Shown: positions 46,152 through 56,232, numbered from the stretch's first letter. The stretch: DNA of 57,889 nucleotides from an uncultured Pelagibacteraceae bacterium (GCA_902596185.1 CACJSX010000004.1:1-57889); one strand, 5' to 3'. Numbers and translations are program-made. The notes: generated by a model from the sequence alone, not told the origin.

Positions 46152-47030
46152 ATGAATAAAGAATTTAATAAAGGCTTATTACTTGCTGGGTTTGGATCTT
46201 TTTGGTGGGGATTTTTTGGTGTAATTTATTTTAAATATATTGCTTATATTGGGCATATCGAATTAGTAGTTCATAGATGTTTATGGACAGCCTTTACATT
46301 AATTCTTACTACTTTTTTTTTCTCTAAATGGAATATTTTTTTTAAAATTTTACAAAATAAATCAAATTTATTTTATTTATTTATTTCAGGTTTTTTAATT
46401 TTTATAAATTGGGGTGTATGGATATATGCTATAGCCACAAATAGAATTATAGATGCAAGTTTTGGATATTTTATAATGCCTATTTTAAGCGTCATGCTTG
46501 GTTATCTCTTTTTTAAAGAAACACTTAATAAAAAAAGACTTTTTTCAATCCTGTTAGTTATTCTATCTATTCTTTTTTTAATAATAGTAAGTATTAAATC
46601 ATTACCCTGGGTTGGTTTAGTTGTTGCTTTAAGTTGGGGGTTTTATAATTTAGTAAGAAAAAAAATTAATGTAGACACTGATGTTGGTCTTTTAATTGAG
46701 AGTTTATTTATATTGCCATTTGCTTTGATTGCTTTTTATTTAATAGCAAATAAAGGGTATAATGATTTTAGACTCTCTGATCCACCAATGATGCTATTCA
46801 TTTTTCTTGCAGGACCAATGACAGTTATACCTTTATTTTTATATGTTAGGGGAGTTGAGCTATGCGGTTTAGGACCAACAGGAATGATATTTTATATAAC
46901 TCCAACATTTCAGTTTTTATTAGGATATTTTTATTATAACGAGCCTTTTTCAATAACAAAATTAGTTAGTTTTATTTTTATTTGGATTGCTGTAATTATA
47001 TATTTAAAGGATTTAAATGAAACTAATTAA
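46152..47030 (+). CDS. rarD: RarD-type EamA-family transporter
   Basis: 292 aa, ten hydrophobic segments. The start NKGLLLAGFGSFWWGFFGVIYFK and the INWGVWIYAIATNRIIDASFGYF block are characteristic of RarD. Drug/metabolite-type exporter; substrate unknown. It overlaps the next gene by 14 bp. Confidence 0.9.
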   Translation: MNKEFNKGLLLAGFGSFWWGFFGVIYFKYIAYIGHIELVVHRCLWTAFTLILTTFFFSKWNIFFKILQNKSNLFYLFISGFLIFINWGVWIYAIATNRIIDASFGYFIMPILSVMLGYLFFKETLNKKRLFSILLVILSILFLIIVSIKSLPWVGLVVALSWGFYNLVRKKINVDTDVGLLIESLFILPFALIAFYLIANKGYNDFRLSDPPMMLFIFLAGPMTVIPLFLYVRGVELCGLGPTGMIFYITPTFQFLLGYFYYNEPFSITKLVSFIFIWIAVIIYLKDLNETN

Positions 47031-48018
47031 TTTTTTTTTATTTTTTATTTTAATTTCTATCAATTACTCATTAGCAGATATCAATAAAGAATTTGAAAAT
47101 TGGAAATTAAATTTTAAAAAAATAGCTTTAGAAAATGACATTTCAGAACAAACGTTTGATAGAGTTATGTCTGATACTAAATTTTTATCAGATGTAATAA
47201 AATATGATAGATATCAACCTGAATTTTATGAAGATACTAAAACTTATATCTCTAAAAGAACATCATCAAAAAAAGTTTCCTTAGGTAAAAAATTCTATGA
47301 AAAAAATTCAAAGTTAATAAATTCTGTTGAAAATGAGTTTAGTATAGAGAGAGAATTACTATTAGCTTTAATGGGAATAGAAACTAATTTTGGAACCTAT
47401 GTTGGTAAAATGGATATTTTATCTTCTTTAGCAACCTTAAGCTTTGATAAAAGAAGATCAGAATTTTTTACAAATGAATTATTGACACTTTTGCGATTAA
47501 TAGAAAATGAACAAATAGATTACAAAACATTATATGGATCTTGGGCAGGAGCTTTTGGGTTTTTTCAATTTATGCCTTCAACAATGAAAAATTATGCAAT
47601 CGACCATGATGGCAACGGATATATAGACCTAAAAAATAATAATGATGCTTATGCTTCAGCATCAAACTATTTAAATCAAATTGGTTGGAAAAGTGAGAAT
47701 CCTTGTTTTTATAGAATTGATTTATCAGAAAATATACCAAGTAAATATTTGAACATTTCTGCAAAAAAACTTCATGATAAAAAAAAATTAAAATATTTTA
47801 GAAAATTTATTAAAAATAATGATCAAATAGACAACAAGTACAATGCTTTAAAGGTAGCCATTATAACTCCAGATAAAGATATCATACCTGATGCAGAAAC
47901 TTTAAATCCAGCTTATATCGTATTTGATAACTATGAGATAATATTAAAATGGAATAGATCATTACGATTTGCTTTAGCCGTTTGTACATTAAAAGATAAA
48001 TTTAAAAATGAACTTTAA
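47017..48018 (+). CDS. mltB: Lytic murein transglycosylase (MltB family)
   Basis: 333 aa with a signal peptide (about 1-20, cut near SLA). The catalytic Glu is in LLALMGIETNFGTYVG; GSWAGAFGFFQFMPST and DHDGNGYIDL are further family blocks. It cleaves glycan strands of peptidoglycan from the periplasm. No C-terminal peptidoglycan-binding domain or lipobox is present. It overlaps the following gene by 11 bp. Confidence 0.93.
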   Translation: MKLINFFLFFILISINYSLADINKEFENWKLNFKKIALENDISEQTFDRVMSDTKFLSDVIKYDRYQPEFYEDTKTYISKRTSSKKVSLGKKFYEKNSKLINSVENEFSIERELLLALMGIETNFGTYVGKMDILSSLATLSFDKRRSEFFTNELLTLLRLIENEQIDYKTLYGSWAGAFGFFQFMPSTMKNYAIDHDGNGYIDLKNNNDAYASASNYLNQIGWKSENPCFYRIDLSENIPSKYLNISAKKLHDKKKLKYFRKFIKNNDQIDNKYNALKVAIITPDKDIIPDAETLNPAYIVFDNYEIILKWNRSLRFALAVCTLKDKFKNEL

Positions 48019-48769
48019 AAAAATCATATTAATTATTTCTTTACTTTTTTTATCTGCATGTAATCAATTTGATCAAAATAATAAAAACTTAGTTTATATT
48101 AGCGATCAAAAGTATAGTAATACTGGATTTGCTTTAATTTATGATGAAGAATTAAAAAAAGAAAAAAAAATATCTAAAAAAATTGATAATAGATCTCTTT
48201 TAATTTTTCATAATAAAATTAAAAAAAATTCATTTGTTAAAATTACCAATCCTGTTAATGACAAGTCAATTATAGCAGAAGTAATCTCTAATAATGTTAA
48301 ATTCTCATCTTTTTACAACTCTGTAATTACTCAACGAATTGCTGAGGAGTTATCACTTAACCCTAAAGAACCTTATATTGATCTTATTTTAATCTCAAAA
48401 AGTTCAACATTTGTAGCTAAAAAAGCCAAGACTTTTGATGAAGAGAAAAGTGTAGCCGAAAAAGCTCCTGTTGACGGAATTACCATAGATAATCTAGGTA
48501 AAGAAAAAAATAAAGAAATCAAAATAAAAAAACATAAATTTTTATATTCAATAAAAATTGCAGATTTTTATTACAGAGACTCAGCAGAAAATATGATTGA
48601 TAGAATAAAAGATGAGACAAATATAAAAAAATCTGTAATTAAGAAATTATCTAAAACTAAATATAGGGTATTATTAGGTCCATTTAATGATATAAAAAAA
48701 CTAGAAAAATCATTTAATGAAATAAAAGTATTAAATTTTGAAAATATAGAGATATTAAAAGATGTTTAG
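48008..48769 (+). CDS. rlpA: RlpA-like lipoprotein with C-terminal SPOR domain
   Basis: 253 aa. Lipobox LSAC near residue 18; a double-psi beta-barrel-like region (about 65-140, with SFVKITNPVNDKSIIAEV); a linker; and a SPOR-like domain at about 178-250 (FLYSIKIADFYYRDSAENM). The usual DRGPF segment of RlpA is replaced by SNNVKFSSF and the catalytic His is not seen, so it may bind denuded septal glycan without cutting it. It sits between mltB and the carboxypeptidase. Confidence 0.8.
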   Translation: MNFKKIILIISLLFLSACNQFDQNNKNLVYISDQKYSNTGFALIYDEELKKEKKISKKIDNRSLLIFHNKIKKNSFVKITNPVNDKSIIAEVISNNVKFSSFYNSVITQRIAEELSLNPKEPYIDLILISKSSTFVAKKAKTFDEEKSVAEKAPVDGITIDNLGKEKNKEIKIKKHKFLYSIKIADFYYRDSAENMIDRIKDETNIKKSVIKKLSKTKYRVLLGPFNDIKKLEKSFNEIKVLNFENIEILKDV

Positions 48770-49913
48770 AATATTATTAATTGTAATTTTTTTAAGTTTT
48801 TCATTGGTAAATGTTTCAAAAGCTAATTTTGATGTAAAAGCAAGAACTGCTATATTACAAGATTATCATTCTGGAGAAATTCTATATGAAAAAGAGCCAG
48901 ATATTTCAATTTATCCAGCTTCTATGACAAAAATAATGACGGCAATTCTTGCTTTTGATCTAATAAAATCAGGCGATCTTAGTTTAGATGAAAAATTTAT
49001 AATATCAGAGAGAGCTTGGAGATTATCTACATCTGGATATTCATCGATGTTTATAATGGTAGGTGATCAGGTCTCTGTAGAAAATTTATTAAGAGGTATT
49101 ATCGTTGCTTCTGGTAATGATGCATGTATTGCATTAGCTGAAGGTATAGCAGGTACTGAAGAAGAATTTGCAATTTTAATGACTGCTAAAGCAAAAGAAT
49201 TAGGGATGGATAATACAAACTTTTCTAATTCATCAGGAATAAATGACCCCGACAATTACTCAACTGTTAGAGATATTTTAAAAATGTCTAGATATTTAAT
49301 TAAAGAACATCCTGAATTTTACAAAATGTTTGCTGAAAAAGAATTTACGTGGGATAGAACAGGGGGTGATCCAATAACACAAGGAAATAGAAATCCTTTG
49401 CTTTATAAAAATCTTGGAGCAGATGGAATAAAGACTGGTTATTTAGCTGTTGAAAAATATTCTTTAGCATCATCAATAGATAGAAATGGCAGAAGATTGA
49501 TTGCTGTTGGAAGTGGTTTTAATTCAAAAAATGCTAGATCCAAAGAGAGTACAAAATTACTTACATTTGGACTTACCAACTATGATCTTGTAGAAATAGC
49601 TAAAGCCAATAAACCATTACACAAAATTGATGTTTGGTTGGGAAAAGAGAATAGTGTGGAGTCATATACAAAGGAAGATATTTATAAAACAATCAAAAAA
49701 GCGAAAAAAAAACTTTTAAAAGTTGTTGTTAAGTATGATGGACCAGTCGAAGCACCAATTAAAAAAGATCAAAAAATAGCCACTCTAAGAGTTGTTTATG
49801 ATCAAGAACTTGTTGGTGAATATGATTTACTTTCATCGAAAGAAATTAAAAAAGTAAATTTTCTTACAAGATTAATAAAATCAATAAATTATTTAATTTG
49901 GGGTGATGTCTAA
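48762..49913 (+). CDS. dacC: D-alanyl-D-alanine carboxypeptidase (PBP5/6 type)
   Basis: 383 aa with a signal peptide (about 1-21). Penicillin-binding motifs: S54MTK57, S117GN119 and K224TG226. A PBP5 C-terminal beta domain (about 275-365) and a short amphipathic/hydrophobic end (LIKSINYLIWG) for membrane anchoring. It trims pentapeptides in peptidoglycan. It overlaps rlpA by 8 bp and tmk by 8 bp. Confidence 0.95.
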   Translation: MFRILLIVIFLSFSLVNVSKANFDVKARTAILQDYHSGEILYEKEPDISIYPASMTKIMTAILAFDLIKSGDLSLDEKFIISERAWRLSTSGYSSMFIMVGDQVSVENLLRGIIVASGNDACIALAEGIAGTEEEFAILMTAKAKELGMDNTNFSNSSGINDPDNYSTVRDILKMSRYLIKEHPEFYKMFAEKEFTWDRTGGDPITQGNRNPLLYKNLGADGIKTGYLAVEKYSLASSIDRNGRRLIAVGSGFNSKNARSKESTKLLTFGLTNYDLVEIAKANKPLHKIDVWLGKENSVESYTKEDIYKTIKKAKKKLLKVVVKYDGPVEAPIKKDQKIATLRVVYDQELVGEYDLLSSKEIKKVNFLTRLIKSINYLIWGDV

Positions 49914-50520
49914 AAAACCCATCATTGTTTTTGAGGGTATAGAGGGTAGTGGCAAAAGTCATCATATAAATAAAGTATCTAAATATTTAGATAAAAAGAA
50001 AATTAATTATATAAAGATAAGAGAACCAGGTGGAAGTCTTAATTCAGAAAAAATAAGAAGATTGATTTTAAATAAAAAATCTAATTTTAACATATATACT
50101 GATTTACTTTTATATTTAGCAGCTCGTAGTGAAAACATAAATCTTATAAAAAAATCATACAAAAAAAAAATTATTTTGATTGATAGATTCATAGATTCAA
50201 CTATTGCTTATCAGCATTATGGTATGGGTGTTGATTTAAAAATTATAAACCTCATAAATAAATTTCTATTAAAAAAAATTAAGATCAACTTTACTTTTCT
50301 TAATGTTGTAAATAAAAAAAATCTATTTCAAAGATTAAAAAATAGAAAATCTTTAAATAGATATGATCAGTTTGATATGAATTTTTATAATAAAGTTCAA
50401 AAAGGTTTTTTAAAATTAGCTAAATCGAATAAAAAATCTTACAAAATGATTGATTCTAATTTAGATATAAAAAAAAATGAAGATTTAATAATAAATCAAA
50501 TTAAAAAATTAATTAAATGA
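49906..50520 (+). CDS. tmk: Thymidylate kinase
   Basis: 204 aa from the ATG at 49906; a GTG one codon upstream is the alternative. P-loop GIEGSGKS, IKIREPGGS (the ERxP-type region) and DRFIDSTIAYQ. Phosphorylates dTMP. Very Lys-rich. It overlaps dacC by 8 bp and holB by 4 bp. Confidence 0.94.
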   Translation: MSKKPIIVFEGIEGSGKSHHINKVSKYLDKKKINYIKIREPGGSLNSEKIRRLILNKKSNFNIYTDLLLYLAARSENINLIKKSYKKKIILIDRFIDSTIAYQHYGMGVDLKIINLINKFLLKKIKINFTFLNVVNKKNLFQRLKNRKSLNRYDQFDMNFYNKVQKGFLKLAKSNKKSYKMIDSNLDIKKNEDLIINQIKKLIK

Positions 50521-51446
50521 ATTTAAATCCCTTAACTCAAATAAATTTATTTGAGCACAAAGAAATTTTTAATCAATTATACAAATTATCTAAAAACGAT
50601 ATTTTGCCTAATAAAATTCTTTTATCTGGTGAAAAAGGTATTGGTAAATCGACATTAGCATATCATTTAATCAATTTTGTATTGTCGGAAAATGAAGAAC
50701 ATCCCTATGATTATGAAAATAATATAATTAATCCAGATAATAAGTCATACAAACTTATACTAAATAAATCTAACCCAAATTTTTACTTAATTGATGTATT
50801 AAAAGAAAAGAAAAATATTGATATAAATCAAATTAGAGAATTGATAATAAATCTAAACAAATCCTCATTTAATAATAAAAAAAGATTTGTTTTAATTGAT
50901 AATATTGAATTATTAAACTTAAATTCTATTAATTCTTTATTAAAAATTTTAGAGGAACCTAATGAAAATATAAATTTTATTTTAATTAATAACAATAAAA
51001 GAGTGCTACCAACTCTTAAATCCAGATGTTTAAATTTCAAAGTTTTTTTAACAAAAGATCAGTCTATTAGAATTGTTAATCAATTACTAAACGATGACAT
51101 AAATACTATTATCAATAATAAATTATTTGATTATTATGCAACTCCTGGAAAATTATTTAAATTAATCAAGTTATCTGAAGAATATGAATTAGATCTTGTT
51201 AATTTTGATTTAAAAACAACGCTAACAACCATAATTAAAAATAAAATTTATAAAAAAGATAAATCAATTATTGAAATCATTTATTCTTTTATTGAACTTT
51301 ATTTTAGAAACAATATATCTTTTGAAAATATTAGTTTACTAAAGTCATACCATTATTTTTTAGAAAAAATTAATAATACTAGAACTTATAATTTAGATGA
51401 GGAAACATTGTTTATGGAATTTGAGGATAAAATACTAAATGGATAA
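50517..51446 (+). CDS. holB: DNA polymerase III delta' subunit
   Basis: Clamp-loader subunit, 309 aa: GEKGIGKST P-loop-like motif, IRELIINLNKS, RFVLIDNIELLN and LLKILEEPNENINFILI, then TLKSRC. The zinc-binding cysteine cluster of enterobacterial delta' is absent, which seems usual for short alphaproteobacterial forms. The tmk-holB-metG-tatD order is classical. Confidence 0.9.
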   Translation: MNLNPLTQINLFEHKEIFNQLYKLSKNDILPNKILLSGEKGIGKSTLAYHLINFVLSENEEHPYDYENNIINPDNKSYKLILNKSNPNFYLIDVLKEKKNIDINQIRELIINLNKSSFNNKKRFVLIDNIELLNLNSINSLLKILEEPNENINFILINNNKRVLPTLKSRCLNFKVFLTKDQSIRIVNQLLNDDINTIINNKLFDYYATPGKLFKLIKLSEEYELDLVNFDLKTTLTTIIKNKIYKKDKSIIEIIYSFIELYFRNNISFENISLLKSYHYFLEKINNTRTYNLDEETLFMEFEDKILNG

Positions 51447-52980
51447 AACTTTTTATATTACTACACCAATATATTACCCTTCAGCTAAGCCTCATATGGG
51501 TCATGCTTATTCAAGTATTATCTCAGATTTTTTTGCAAGATTTAAAATAATTGATGATTATCAGGTTCATTTTCTTACTGGTACAGACGAACATGGATTA
51601 AAAATTCAAAGATCTGCGGAAAAAGCTGGAAAGGAGCCTCTAGTATTTTGTGATCAAATTAGTCAAACCTTTAGAGATCTTTCGGATATTTTGAATTTAT
51701 CAAATACTGATTTTATAAGAACTACAGAAGCTAGACATAAAAAAACAGTTCAACATCTTTGGAATGAACTTGAGAAAAATGACGATATATATTTATCAAA
51801 CTATTCTGGATGGTATTCAGTATCAGATGAAGCTTTTTATAACGAAGACGAAATTGAGGAATTAGATGGAAAAAAAATTTCTATATCATCAAAATCTCCT
51901 GTTGAATGGATTGAAGAAGAATCTTATTTTTTTAGACTTTCAAAGTGGGAAAAACCTTTATTAGACTATTATGAAGCTAATCCAGATTTTATTGCTCCAC
52001 AATCTAGGAAAAATGAAGTTTTTAGTTTTGTAAAAAGTGGTCTTAAAGATCTTTCAGTAAGTAGAAAAAGTTTTTCGTGGGGCATACCTGTTCCAAATAA
52101 TAAAAACCACGTGATATATGTTTGGCTCGATGCTTTAACAAATTATTTAAGTGCATTAAATTATCCTAATACAAATGATGATTTGTTTAAAAAATTTTGG
52201 CCAGCCTCAATACATTTAATTGGAAAAGATATACTCAGATTTCATGCTGTGTATTGGCCTGCCTTTTTATTAGCAGCAAAAATTGATTTACCAAAAAGAG
52301 TTTACGGGCATGGATGGATATTATCAGGGGAAGAAAAAATGTCTAAATCTAAAGGAAATATTCTTGATCCACTTGAAATAATTAAAGAGTATGGTCTAGA
52401 TCCTTTAAGATACTACTTAATTAAAGAAGTTTCTTTTGGGAATGATGGAAATATATCTCAAGAAAGATTAGAGGATTGTATTAATAGTGATTTAGCTAAC
52501 AATTATGGGAATTTATGTCAGCGTGTAACTGCTTTTGCAATAAAAAATTGTAATGGAAAAATTCCATTTGAAATTAAATTTCATGATGAAGATTTATTAA
52601 TACTAAATAAGTATAAAGATAATTTGGATAATATTAGATCTCAAATTGACAATCAAAATATTAATTTTTATATTGATTATATTGTAAATTCACTATTTGA
52701 GGCAAACAAATATTTTAATGATCAAGAACCATGGAAAAAGAAAGACGATATAATTAGATTAAATACTATTGTTTACACTACTTTAGAAATTGTTAGAAAA
52801 ATAAGTTTTTTACTATATCCAATTATTCCTGAATCGTCTTTAAAGGCATTAAAGATTTTTGACATTGAAGAAAAAGATATAAAATTAGATACAGTTTCAA
52901 ATAATGATTATTTAACAAAAGGTAATAATATAAATAAAATAGACATACTTTTTAAAAAAATAGAAAAAAAAAATGATTGA
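51439..52980 (+). CDS. metG: Methionyl-tRNA synthetase
   Basis: 513 aa. HIGH is H19MGH22, KMSKS at 300-304. This is the form without a zinc knuckle: the insert around YSGWYSVSDEAFYNEDEI has no cysteine pairs. No C-terminal dimerisation domain. It overlaps holB and tatD by 8 bp each. Confidence 0.97.
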   Translation: MDKTFYITTPIYYPSAKPHMGHAYSSIISDFFARFKIIDDYQVHFLTGTDEHGLKIQRSAEKAGKEPLVFCDQISQTFRDLSDILNLSNTDFIRTTEARHKKTVQHLWNELEKNDDIYLSNYSGWYSVSDEAFYNEDEIEELDGKKISISSKSPVEWIEEESYFFRLSKWEKPLLDYYEANPDFIAPQSRKNEVFSFVKSGLKDLSVSRKSFSWGIPVPNNKNHVIYVWLDALTNYLSALNYPNTNDDLFKKFWPASIHLIGKDILRFHAVYWPAFLLAAKIDLPKRVYGHGWILSGEEKMSKSKGNILDPLEIIKEYGLDPLRYYLIKEVSFGNDGNISQERLEDCINSDLANNYGNLCQRVTAFAIKNCNGKIPFEIKFHDEDLLILNKYKDNLDNIRSQIDNQNINFYIDYIVNSLFEANKYFNDQEPWKKKDDIIRLNTIVYTTLEIVRKISFLLYPIIPESSLKALKIFDIEEKDIKLDTVSNNDYLTKGNNINKIDILFKKIEKKND

Positions 52981-53734
52981 TTCACATTGCCATCTAGATC
53001 ATGAACCATTATTAAGTGACTTGTCTAATGTAATACAAAGATCAAAAGAAGTGGGTATAGAAAAATTATTAACTATTTCAACTTCGTTTGAAAGTTTTTC
53101 TAGAGTAAAAGATTTAATTAATAAAGATGAGATGATCTATGGTACTATTGGTATTCATCCTCATGAAAGCTCCACTGATATTATCACCTCAAAGCAGATC
53201 ATTGAAAATCTAAATGAAAACTCAAAAATTATTGGTATTGGAGAGACTGGGTTAGATTTTTATTATAATAATAGTGAAAAAGATAAGCAGATAGCAAGTT
53301 TTGAAGAACATATAGATGCATCAATAAAAACCAATATTCCATTAATTGTTCATTCAAGAGATGCGGAAAAAGAAACTTTTGAGATTTTAAATGAATATAA
53401 AAATGAAAACCTTAAAATTTTGATGCATTGTTTTACTGGGTCTAAAGAATTCTCAGAAAAACTAATGACTTTAAATTCATTCTTTTCAGCAAGTGGCATA
53501 ATTACTTTTAAAAACTCATTGGATTTACAAGATACGTTCAAATCTATTTCAATGGATAATATCTTGATTGAGACTGATAGTCCGTTCTTAGCACCCGTTC
53601 CTAAAAGAGGAAAAAAAAATGAACCATCATTCATTGATTTTACTGCTGCAAAATTAGCTGAAATTAAAAATATATCCAAAGAAGATCTTATCAAAAAAAC
53701 TACAGATAACTTTAATAAATTATTTTTTAATTGA
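52973..53734 (+). CDS. tatD: TatD-family metal-dependent hydrolase
   Basis: 253 aa TIM barrel. Metal ligands in DSHCHLDHE (H5, H7), GETGLDFYY (Glu), PLIVHSRDAEKE, LMHCFTG and ETDSPFLAPVPKRGKKNEP. Members are 3'-5' exonucleases or deacylases. Unrelated to the Tat translocon despite the name. Confidence 0.94.
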   Translation: MIDSHCHLDHEPLLSDLSNVIQRSKEVGIEKLLTISTSFESFSRVKDLINKDEMIYGTIGIHPHESSTDIITSKQIIENLNENSKIIGIGETGLDFYYNNSEKDKQIASFEEHIDASIKTNIPLIVHSRDAEKETFEILNEYKNENLKILMHCFTGSKEFSEKLMTLNSFFSASGIITFKNSLDLQDTFKSISMDNILIETDSPFLAPVPKRGKKNEPSFIDFTAAKLAEIKNISKEDLIKKTTDNFNKLFFN

Positions 53735-53739
53735 AATTA

Positions 53740-54510
53740 ATGCAATTTATTATTTTAGGCTGTGGTAGTTCAATGGGTGTACCAAGACCAGATGGTTTCT
53801 TTGGAAATTGTGATCCTAATAATAAAAAAAATTATAGAACAAGATGTTCAGCTTTAATAAAAACCACAGATGAAAATATTCTTATAGATACATCTCCTGA
53901 CTTACGACAACAACTTTTAAGACATAAAATAAAAAAAATTAATAAAGTATTATATTCTCATATGCATGGTGATCAAACTCATGGAATAAATGATTTGAGA
54001 TCTTTTTATATTAACAGCAGAAAACAACTTGATGTTTATGCTGATAAATATACTTATAAATATCTTAATTCTACATTTTCTTATATTTTTAAGAGTTATT
54101 CAAAAGAGTACCCTGCAACGCTAAAACTTAACAAACTACCAAAAAAAATATTTACAAAAAATAATAATAGAAAAATTTGTATTCAATCAATTATGGTTGA
54201 ACACGGCAAAGTAAAATCAAATTGCTTTATTATTAATAAAAAATTAGCATATATTAGTGATGTAAGTAAAATTTATAACAATGATCATAAATATTTTAAA
54301 AATCTACAATATTTAATCATTGATTGTTTGTGGTACAATTTTCATCCATCACACTTTAATTTAGAAACCTCACTAGCTGTAATTAAAAAATTTAAACCCA
54401 AAAAAGCTATTCTTACAAACTTGTCACCAGTACTAGATTATAAAGCGCTTAAAAAAATAATACCAAAAAATGTTATTCCTGCACATGATGGATTAACAAT
54501 AAACTTATAA
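53740..54510 (+). CDS. MBL-fold hydrolase (PhnP-like group) with altered metal motif
   Basis: 256 aa from the ATG at 53740 (MQFIILGCGSSMGVPRPDG); a TTG at 53731, inside the tatD stop region, is the alternative. The metal motif reads HMHGDQTHGINDLR: the last His of HxHxDH is Gln. VEHGKV, a downstream DVS and AHDG supply later ligands. Alphaproteobacterial tatD is often followed by this MBL protein. PhnP cleaves cyclic phosphate in phosphonate degradation, but this relative lacks a phn context and its role is unknown. Confidence 0.85.
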   Translation: MQFIILGCGSSMGVPRPDGFFGNCDPNNKKNYRTRCSALIKTTDENILIDTSPDLRQQLLRHKIKKINKVLYSHMHGDQTHGINDLRSFYINSRKQLDVYADKYTYKYLNSTFSYIFKSYSKEYPATLKLNKLPKKIFTKNNNRKICIQSIMVEHGKVKSNCFIINKKLAYISDVSKIYNNDHKYFKNLQYLIIDCLWYNFHPSHFNLETSLAVIKKFKPKKAILTNLSPVLDYKALKKIIPKNVIPAHDGLTINL

Positions 54511-55047
54511 GATATTTTCTATAGCTTTAATTATTTTTTTTGAAGTTGGTTTTGTAAATGACGCGAATGTGTCTTGAACTTTACCTTCTTTATTAATCAG
54601 AATTTTATGAAAGTTCCACTTCGGTTCCGCTGATTTACCATGATTTTCTTTTGCCCATTTAAAAAGTTCATGAGCATTTTTGCCTTTTACCTCGGTTAAT
54701 GTTGTTAGAGGGAAGTTAATATTAAAATTAACCTCACAAAATTCTTTAATATCTGGATTGTTATTTTTTTCTTGATTAAACGAATTAGATGGCACACCCA
54801 GAACAATTAAACCTTTTTCTTTGTATAAATCCCACAATTCCTGCAATTCATCATATTGTTTTGTAAATCCACAATAGCTAGCTGTATTTACAACTAAAAA
54901 AATTTTATTTTTATAATCTTCAAAATTTATTGTTTCACCTGTTATACTTTCTATACTAAAATCATAAAACTTTTTTTCATAATTTGCTGTTGCTGAGGAT
55001 TTAAATATAAACATAAGTATAGAAAATAGAAAAATTGCTTTTCTCAT
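54505..55047 (-). CDS. Exported glutathione peroxidase-family protein
   Basis: 180 aa with a signal-like N-terminus (about 1-21). Peroxidatic Cys59 (NTASYCGFTKQYDEL), a Gln near FNQEKNN and Trp in EPKWNFHKI form the usual triad; it is a Cys form, not Sec. It removes peroxides, probably in the periplasm. It overlaps nhaA by 4 bp and is convergent with the MBL gene by 6 bp. Confidence 0.9.
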   Translation of the reverse strand: MRKAIFLFSILMFIFKSSATANYEKKFYDFSIESITGETINFEDYKNKIFLVVNTASYCGFTKQYDELQELWDLYKEKGLIVLGVPSNSFNQEKNNNPDIKEFCEVNFNINFPLTTLTEVKGKNAHELFKWAKENHGKSAEPKWNFHKILINKEGKVQDTFASFTKPTSKKIIKAIENIL

Positions 55048-56225
55048 TTGTTAGGTTTGTTTGGTGTAAGTAATATTAAAAAATAACCAAATAAAGTTGA
55101 TAACAACGATCCAGTTAATACACCAATTTTTACACCATCCATATATTGCATGTTTTCAACAAAAGCTAAATTTCCAACAAATAAACTCATTGTGAAACCA
55201 ATTCCAGTGAGAACTCCTACACCATAAAAATTGTACCAACTTGTATCGTTCGGCATTTGAGCTACTTTCAATTTAATAGATACATAAGAGAACACAAAAA
55301 CACCTAATTGTTTACCAAGGAATAATCCTAATACGATACCAAGAGGAACCTTATCAAGTAACGAAGAGAATGATAAACCTTCTAGAGATACTCCGGCATT
55401 TGCAAATGCAAATAATGGCATTATACCGAAAGCAACATACGGACTAATCGCATGCTCTATTTTTATTAATAAAGAAAAATCTTTTTCTTTTTTTCTATGA
55501 GGAATAGTCATTGCTAACAAAACTCCTGCAATAGTAGCATGGATCCCTGAATTATGAGTGAAATCCCAAAGTAAGAGACCGACAACTAAATAAGGTAAGA
55601 ACTTTTTAATATTTAATTTGTTAATCAATAACAAAACAATAAAAGCTAGTAACATTAAAGTTAAATATTTAATGCTTAAATCACCAGAGTAGAAAAGGGC
55701 AATAATTACTATAGCTCCCAAATCATCAATTATAGCCAATGCTGTTAAAAATACTTTTAATGATAAAGGAACTCTTTTTCCTAACAAAGATAAAACTCCT
55801 AAAGAAAAAGCTATATCAGTAGCTGAAGGGATTGCCCATCCATTCAAAGTTTCGCTATCACCAAGGTTGATAAAAACATAAAATAATGCTGGTACTAGCA
55901 TTCCCCCTACAGCAGCTATAATAGGTAAAAGAGCTTGTTTAATATTGGAAAGCTCACCTTGTAAAAATTCTCTTTTAATTTCTAAAGTAACGAAGAAAAA
56001 GAAAATTGCCATTAAGGCATCATTGATCCAATGTAATACTGATAATTTTAATCCAAAATTGTTAATACCTATGAATAAATATTTATTTAGAGTGGAAAAA
56101 TACAAATCTGCAAGCCCAGAATTACTTATAAATAATGCAATTATTGCAGCAAATAATAATACAAGACCACTTGCAGCTTCTAATTTAAAGAACCATCTAA
56201 AAGTTTTAGATAAATAATTGATCAT
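55044..56225 (-). CDS. nhaA: Na+/H+ antiporter NhaA
   Basis: 393 aa, about 12 membrane helices. The ion-binding Asp pair is in LTALAIIDDLGAIVI, with WINDALMAIFFFFVTLEIKRE and the SATDIAFSLGVLSLLG block. It expels sodium, fitting a marine cell. Same strand as the peroxidase and the zinc-ribbon gene. Confidence 0.96.
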   Translation of the reverse strand: MINYLSKTFRWFFKLEAASGLVLLFAAIIALFISNSGLADLYFSTLNKYLFIGINNFGLKLSVLHWINDALMAIFFFFVTLEIKREFLQGELSNIKQALLPIIAAVGGMLVPALFYVFINLGDSETLNGWAIPSATDIAFSLGVLSLLGKRVPLSLKVFLTALAIIDDLGAIVIIALFYSGDLSIKYLTLMLLAFIVLLLINKLNIKKFLPYLVVGLLLWDFTHNSGIHATIAGVLLAMTIPHRKKEKDFSLLIKIEHAISPYVAFGIMPLFAFANAGVSLEGLSFSSLLDKVPLGIVLGLFLGKQLGVFVFSYVSIKLKVAQMPNDTSWYNFYGVGVLTGIGFTMSLFVGNLAFVENMQYMDGVKIGVLTGSLLSTLFGYFLILLTPNKPNK

Positions 56226-56232
56226 AAAAAAA

